NCBI GenBank assembly: GCA_963966185.1
Contig: CAWZYM010000283.1
Coordinates: 2,361,001 to 2,425,000, forward strand
Direction: 5' to 3'
Length of the DNA: 64,000 nucleotides
DNA from: Rhabditoides inermis
Lineage: Eukaryota; Nematoda; Chromadorea; Rhabditida; Rhabditidae
Shown: piece by piece, positions 38,339 through 64,000 of the stretch
Layout of the letters: each line of letters begins with the position of its first letter
Position numbering within the stretch: the stretch's first letter is position 1
Notes under the pieces: model-generated
The model's input: the letters and a program-made list of their open reading frames with translations, nothing else
Told to the model about the DNA's origin: nothing
Databases searched by the model: none
Position numbers and translations under genes: made by a program

Positions 38339-39801
38339 CTGTAACAGTCGGTGGGCAAACCAGTCACCGCGCGAGAGATAACAGGGTTTTCATACGATTA
38401 CGAAAGTGAAAATGTAAGTTTTGTGTGGCGCAGTTATCTTGACTGTAATAAATTATTATTAATTATAAGCGAGCCGATCGATCAACGCCCAAAAGTGTTT
38501 TCCGGTCGAAGCGGAGAAGCGGAAGTTTCTAAACAGTCGAAAGCGAAATGTGAGCCAGTTATAAGCTAATTAGCTTGCGTATATATTCGCGCTTTATTAG
38601 GGGGCTATTCAAAAATGTTATACGACAAGTTCATACGTATCAAGCGAATCAAAAAAATCAAGAATCTCTCAAACCGTGACGTATGTGTCATAGCATCCCT
38701 TCGCTGCTTCTATTTTCTATTGTAATGTATAGAGGAGGGTTCGGTGGAGTTCACATGAACATGATTTGTAATACTCGCGTCGCCTATAAATTGCCCTGCT
38801 ACGATGGTTCGTGGACAGTCCGTCAATAAAGACCTTACTAGACCAGTGATTTTCATCGAGCTGTCACTATATTCACTCTCATCTGCTCGTTCATGAGATG
38901 CTCATCGCACAGTGCTTTTCGATGACGATACAGGTCTGCCGAGGCTGTTTGTGTGATTGAATCTGAAACGCTTTTTTTGCTCGACTCTATGGATTCTGAA
39001 CACCGTCGGCGACCGTCGGCCACTCTCATCTCACCTGAACGAATTGTGTATGATCCCTGCCGAACACAACGTAGTTGGTGTGGTGTGTGGTTCATGTTGT
39101 GGAGTGTGACGTGTGATGATTGTGGTTCGGTTTCAGGCATCGTCTGGGAGCGCCGGCACCGTCGGCCTTGAGGCCACCGTCGGCCACTGTGCCGTCAAAA
39201 GATGTCGAACATTTTCGTGTCCGTATGAGCTAGTGACCACGATTTGTTCATCTGTCTCCAACTGCGCAACATTTCAATAGAAATTTATCATATTACTCAT
39301 CTAGACGATATCAAATATCAGCATATATCACCGATCGACTTTGGATCAGAAAACACAGTTTCAGGACTCATCAAACATGATCATCGAACAATAGAGAGTA
39401 CGTGGCAAGTCGGTGTGTGTATCAGGGTTTTTGGGTGGAAACGTATACATCGCAACGAGAAACGTATCTATATTTATAAAACCATATACTCTCATGTACT
39501 AGCAGGAGACTGACGCTCTCTAGAGACTGACCGGACAGACATTGACCCAAAAACGAGGAGAGAGAGAGTGGTGAAAATCAATACATCAATCAATCGATAT
39601 ATCGATCGATAATGGGAGAGGGAAACGAAGACCACTGTGGGATATGCCGGATGAAGACAAAAAGAGAGACTGGGGGAGAATTAAAGCCGCTCATGGGGAC
39701 AAAAAGGGCGCGTTGCTGCATCGAGATCAGAGATGGGGGCGAGTGTAAGGCAGGAGTGATGGAAAGGGGGCGTGACTGAGATGGGCGGAGCCGTTGACAC
39801 G

Positions 39802-59907
<20,106 letters not shown>

Positions 59908-60740
59908 CTGAAATTAATCGATAAATCAATAAGTCGATAAATCACAGGATAACTCACGAGCCATCACTGACCGAGGGACTGAGCGAGTTGGAATTAAGAT
60001 TAAAGAATCTGCGAAGAGAGGGAGGGGAGAGAAAAAGGGAAGATTGTTGCAATTATCTCGAGGGACGAAAGAGTGCATAGCGTCAGTCGATGCATGCACC
60101 GAAACGAGAAAACCTCGAGAGAGCTTTGTGAATGATCTCTCTCTCTCTCTCTCTCTCTCCCTCTCTCCCTCTCTCTCTCTCTCTCTCTGCCTTTTACTGC
60201 ATATATTCAATGCATAGTTTTAAGCGTGTCACAAAAGGCTAGGTGAATCGATAACGTGTGGCTAACATCTAAAATACAACAAACACCGGGGCTCACTCTA
60301 GACGAATATTGTCTGTATTGTCGTGTGAGAATAAAGCGTTTTTTTTGTCGCGGCCGCTAGTCGTATCATATCATAAACTGATTCATTTCCGGTTGGTGAA
60401 TTGAATCAATATAGCTTCTAGCACATGAGGTTGTCATATAAATATAGTAACCGGGTAAACAGAGTAGGGTAAACATTGTTCTCACTTTGAGAAAAACACA
60501 GCGGGTTGGGAAAGAGATAGTGCACACCTCTTTCATGGACACAAAGTGACTTTCACATGCATAAAAAGTAGAAAGGAGAGAGGGAATGTGTGCAAAGAGA
60601 ACAATACAAAAAAGTGGCGACGACGAAAGAATCTCGAAAATTGGATTCTCGCTCACTCGTCTTTTCTCCAAGATGCAACATCAACAACATCAGAGGTCAG
60701 GGGATGTCGCATTCAGAAAGGAATGGGCCATAATGGAGAG

Positions 60741-60811
<71 letters not shown>

Positions 60812-62514
60812 CAAGAGGAGCCTCCCTCACACGACACGACTCATTAACCCTAGCTCTCCCGAGAACTCTCCCGGGCCCGGGCACACTCTTTTGGCTCGGC
60901 ATACTCCAAACTCACTCGTTTCTCTCCGCGGAAGTTCTATTATAACCATTCTCGAGAGAGCAATAGTAAATCAATCTCGAGAGGCGGGAGACAGTAACAA
61001 TACGCGGTTATTCATCTGAGGAGGTGTGAGAAGGGCACTCGAGGAAAATGAAAAGAGCGCGTAAATTCGTAAATACTGTCACGGTACAAGTTTTGTTGAG
61101 CTGTGTGACGTTAAAAGTGACACGCCGAGAAAACAGTTTCCGGAAAACTGCATGCATACATCCTAGCGAAATGTGGACGCCGCCACGAGATAATTAGCAA
61201 ATTAGAAAGACGAGAGGAAGAGAGAGAGAGAGGAAGATAAATGGCAATATGGAGTTCACACCATCACACCACCACACCACCACACCACCACACCATCACA
61301 CCACCACACCATCACACAAGCACACCACCACAACTTAACACAACCACACTATTCTCTACGACTGATTATGTTGATGGTGTGGTGGTGTGGTGGTGTGGGT
61401 TGTGTGAGTGGTGTGGTGGTGTGGTGGTGTGGTGGTGTGGTGGTGTGATTTCCTATATGTGGTGTGGGTGGTGTGGTGGTGTACAGTAGTGGAGGTGTGG
61501 GTTGTGTGAGTGGTATGATGGTGTGATGGTGTGGTGGTGTGGTGGTGTGATGGTGTGATTTCCTATTCGCCAAGATAAATAGAGGACCAGTAAACGACAA
61601 TAGCCGTTAAAATTCGATTCGAAAACGCGCCAGCAATCAGGATATCTACCCTGATTTCGGGGATGGAACGTGGGAATTTTTAATACGCGCCCTGACAGAG
61701 TGGAATTTAAGAGCTCGAAAAACGGCGGAGCAACCGACGTGGACTTATGACAGTCAGCGGGCGGGGAAATAGCGTGGGAAACGGGGAGGGCGCAGCGTGG
61801 CCACACCGGAAATAGAGTGGTGGGCCCTGGCAGCTTGCGTGGCAGCTGCAACGACGTCAGCTAGTAAAACACACTCTACACACCACTCGTTCGCACGATT
61901 GTATGCGGAATCTCACCACACGGCGAGTATCACGTATAGGTGTAGGTAGGAAACAATACTCAACACACGCTCACGGAGATAATTCAATATGCGCCGGGAA
62001 ATGTCTTTATACTTCTAAATATGGAGTGACGCCGGGCGGAACTTGCAAATGTGTGGCGGCGTAAATTCGCGCAAAGCTACGCGCTAATACCGGGGGATCG
62101 TCGATCGGAAACGGTGTGTGCGTACCGAAACTACTCGAACAAAAAGGATGAATTGAATACAAAACTAAATGTCCTTGTGTTTTGAGAGTGGGACGAAAGC
62201 GCACGGAACGAAATGTATGCGTGTTTGTGCGAGCGTTTTACCAATTGAAAAGGAGGTCACAAACACAACACAACCGCAATCCGCCCTTATGTACATTCCA
62301 AATACATTGATTGCCTCTCCCTCGTTTCAGTGGCGTGCCGTTAAATTCGCATAAATTCCTAAATGTTTTCAGGCGCCGAGTTTGGAAAAAAGATGAAAGC
62401 AGATGGCTTCGGAAGAGAAACAACATTTGCTGGTAGAGCAGTGCTCATAACCCAGAACCCATTCCGAAAGCTATTCGGTCGCTCTGCCGAGTCACAAAAG
62501 AGGGAGCCAACAAA

Positions 62515-62558
<44 letters not shown>

Positions 62559-64000
62559 TCATTCCCTTGACTACCAGTACTATAGTAACCGGTGTCACAC
62601 TTTGGTCAGTAAATAAAAGAGACGGGAAGGCGATAGTCTCACATTGTCTATGCAAAGTGCCAGTAGCGGAAGGGAAGAGAGAGAGAGGGAGGGAGACACA
62701 AAGTGGCCATTAGTTTCACCCGTGGGTCAGCCAAAGAGGCTTATCCCGTGTGCGTGTGCAAAACTGCGACCGGTTGAGTTAAATCGATCAAATACCATTC
62801 AAAGTCATCATTGAATAATGTAGTCAGGTGGATCAGAAGAAGATGGCGCTTGCGGTATTAGCAAGCGAACCTTGGGAGGCAGACGGCTAAAGTGTGATTA
62901 GAACTAGAGCTCAAGCGGGATAGATCGAACACTAGGGCTCTGGGATAGGCTATATGCAAGCAAAGGCTCTATTCATAAGTGAAAATCGCATTTTTGCACG
63001 CACGACGTACGTCACCGAAAAATAATGTGATGAGCTACGAAAATTCTCTGGATTTTAAAAAAAGGCTCAACAACAGCTCCCATTGTGCGGCTGACAGTCT
63101 ATTGACGGGGAGTGAATCAAAGACCTCTCTCCCCCCCTCTCTCTCTCCCCCTCTCTCTCTATTCGACTCACAAAAAAAGAGGAGAATGGTATGGGTGGGC
63201 GAAGGCGACGAGTCTCGAATGAGGTGCAATAAATATTCGCATCGTACCGCATTGATGTTTACAACCAGCGAACCAACACCACATTTTGCGATGCTCTAAC
63301 CGAACCAAAGAACCACACGAACCACCAGATCACCCGATCAAATTTGATAAATCATAAATCAAATGGGAATTGAGCACTTAGTGAGTTCTATTGAGTTCGA
63401 ATGACTCTTATCAAAGATCAAAAGAGACCAGTCATCGAATGTATTGCTGTAGACAGTAGACAGTAGACATTGAGAGACCCGCGCATATGTTGAATAATGT
63501 GCGAGAGAGTGCGAGAACTGATTGCGAATTCATGTTTCAGAGAGGGGGAGTAACTGGATTACGCGATTTTCGGTGCACTGATTTCCAATGTTTCCACGCA
63601 GACATCCAATTGACAATTTCAGCACTCATAAAACTTTCATGGGTCAGTGAAACGTACAAAGTAACCTGGAACCTGGAACATTGCGAACAGCAGAGATTTG
63701 CGTCCATTGAGCGCAAAACGTGTCGATATTGAAATTACTTCTGAAGAGAGGAGAGAGAGGGTTCAAAAAACCTTGGAGATGGGTCTGGAAGAGAGAGGTG
63801 ATGAGTGAAAAAGCGGCTCGAGAGAAAACGTCACTATTGACACGCGACGATCAAATCACGAGCGGGAGATGCATATTGTGAGAAAAAGAAGGCTGTATTT
63901 CAAAACAGGCGAGAGCACGGCGAGAGAGCGCGGCGATTCGAGAGGGCGCAGCGTGAAACTCGAGAGATCCCGGCACATTCGCGATAGATCAGGGTGTCAA
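59908..64000. other. Upstream region of pde-3 long form
   Basis: A splice-bounded patch at 59957-60007 (minus) ends in a GTGAGT donor but does not keep frame with the next exon, so it may be a 5'-UTR exon. Otherwise there are microsatellites (60137-60187, 60747-60807, 62520-62552) and no recognised exon. The N-terminal membrane part expected of PDE3 was not found and may lie beyond 64 kb or be absent. Confidence 0.35.
61257..61560. repeat. Inverted CACCACACCA / TGGTGTGGTG minisatellite
   Basis: 61257-61345 is an array of CACACCACCAC and CACACCATCAC units. 61375-61560 is an array of the reverse complement. Together they form a long imperfect hairpin with a spacer of about 30 bp. Confidence 0.9.

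Noticed and set aside
61241..61600. His/Thr-rich and Trp/Gly-rich frames
   Set aside because: Translations of the CACCACACCA minisatellite.

Overview
The window reads as genomic DNA of a rhabditid-type nematode. Genes are broken into many small exons with a strong TTTCAG-like acceptor, introns go down to about 37-50 bp, several coding starts sit directly behind an AG as in spliced-leader trans-splicing, and the recognisable genes include a LAAT-1-like lysosomal PQ-loop transporter, nematode-style cysteine-rich secreted proteins, a serpentine-receptor exon and a class 3 phosphodiesterase. Introns are crowded with GA/CT microsatellites, which explains most long open frames made of RE/SL or SLTH repeats. 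All gene models below were spliced by eye; where the phases close, the summed exon length is an exact multiple of three.

Left part (1-20 kb, all genes on +): a LAAT-1/SLC66A1 homologue (414-3267), a secreted protein with Fn1-like cysteine modules and a poly-Ser linker (4055-7565), a GYF-domain protein (7948-12344) whose 2.8-kb intron holds a tRNA-derived fold-back element, an orphan 232-residue protein (12647-16557) whose 2.4-kb intron is a transposon dump (tRNA-SINE, MITE, LINE fragment), and a seven-helix membrane protein (17257-19885).

Middle (20,084-44,364): a direct tandem duplication of about 12.14 kb. Copy A is 20,084-32,229 and copy B is 32,230-44,364. The only differences I found are lengths of simple repeats. 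Each copy carries a hAT-like MITE with an 8-bp target duplication and a TTAA-flanked element nested inside it, two secreted-protein genes (141 and 219 residues, +), three smaller coding-like fragments including one serpentine-receptor exon, and the 3' half of a pde-3-type phosphodiesterase on the minus strand, including the entire catalytic domain.

Right part (44-64 kb, minus-strand gene): the 5' exons of pde-3 spread over about 15 kb of microsatellite-rich introns. There are two apparent start regions: a long form beginning upstream of 59.9 kb and a short form beginning at 50,462. Copy B joins these 5' exons to form a complete gene. Copy A, further downstream on the same strand, is a headless second catalytic half. 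The main open question is whether the duplication is a very recent real event or an assembly artefact. I saw no CRISPR array, rRNA, intact canonical tRNA gene or bacterial sequence.
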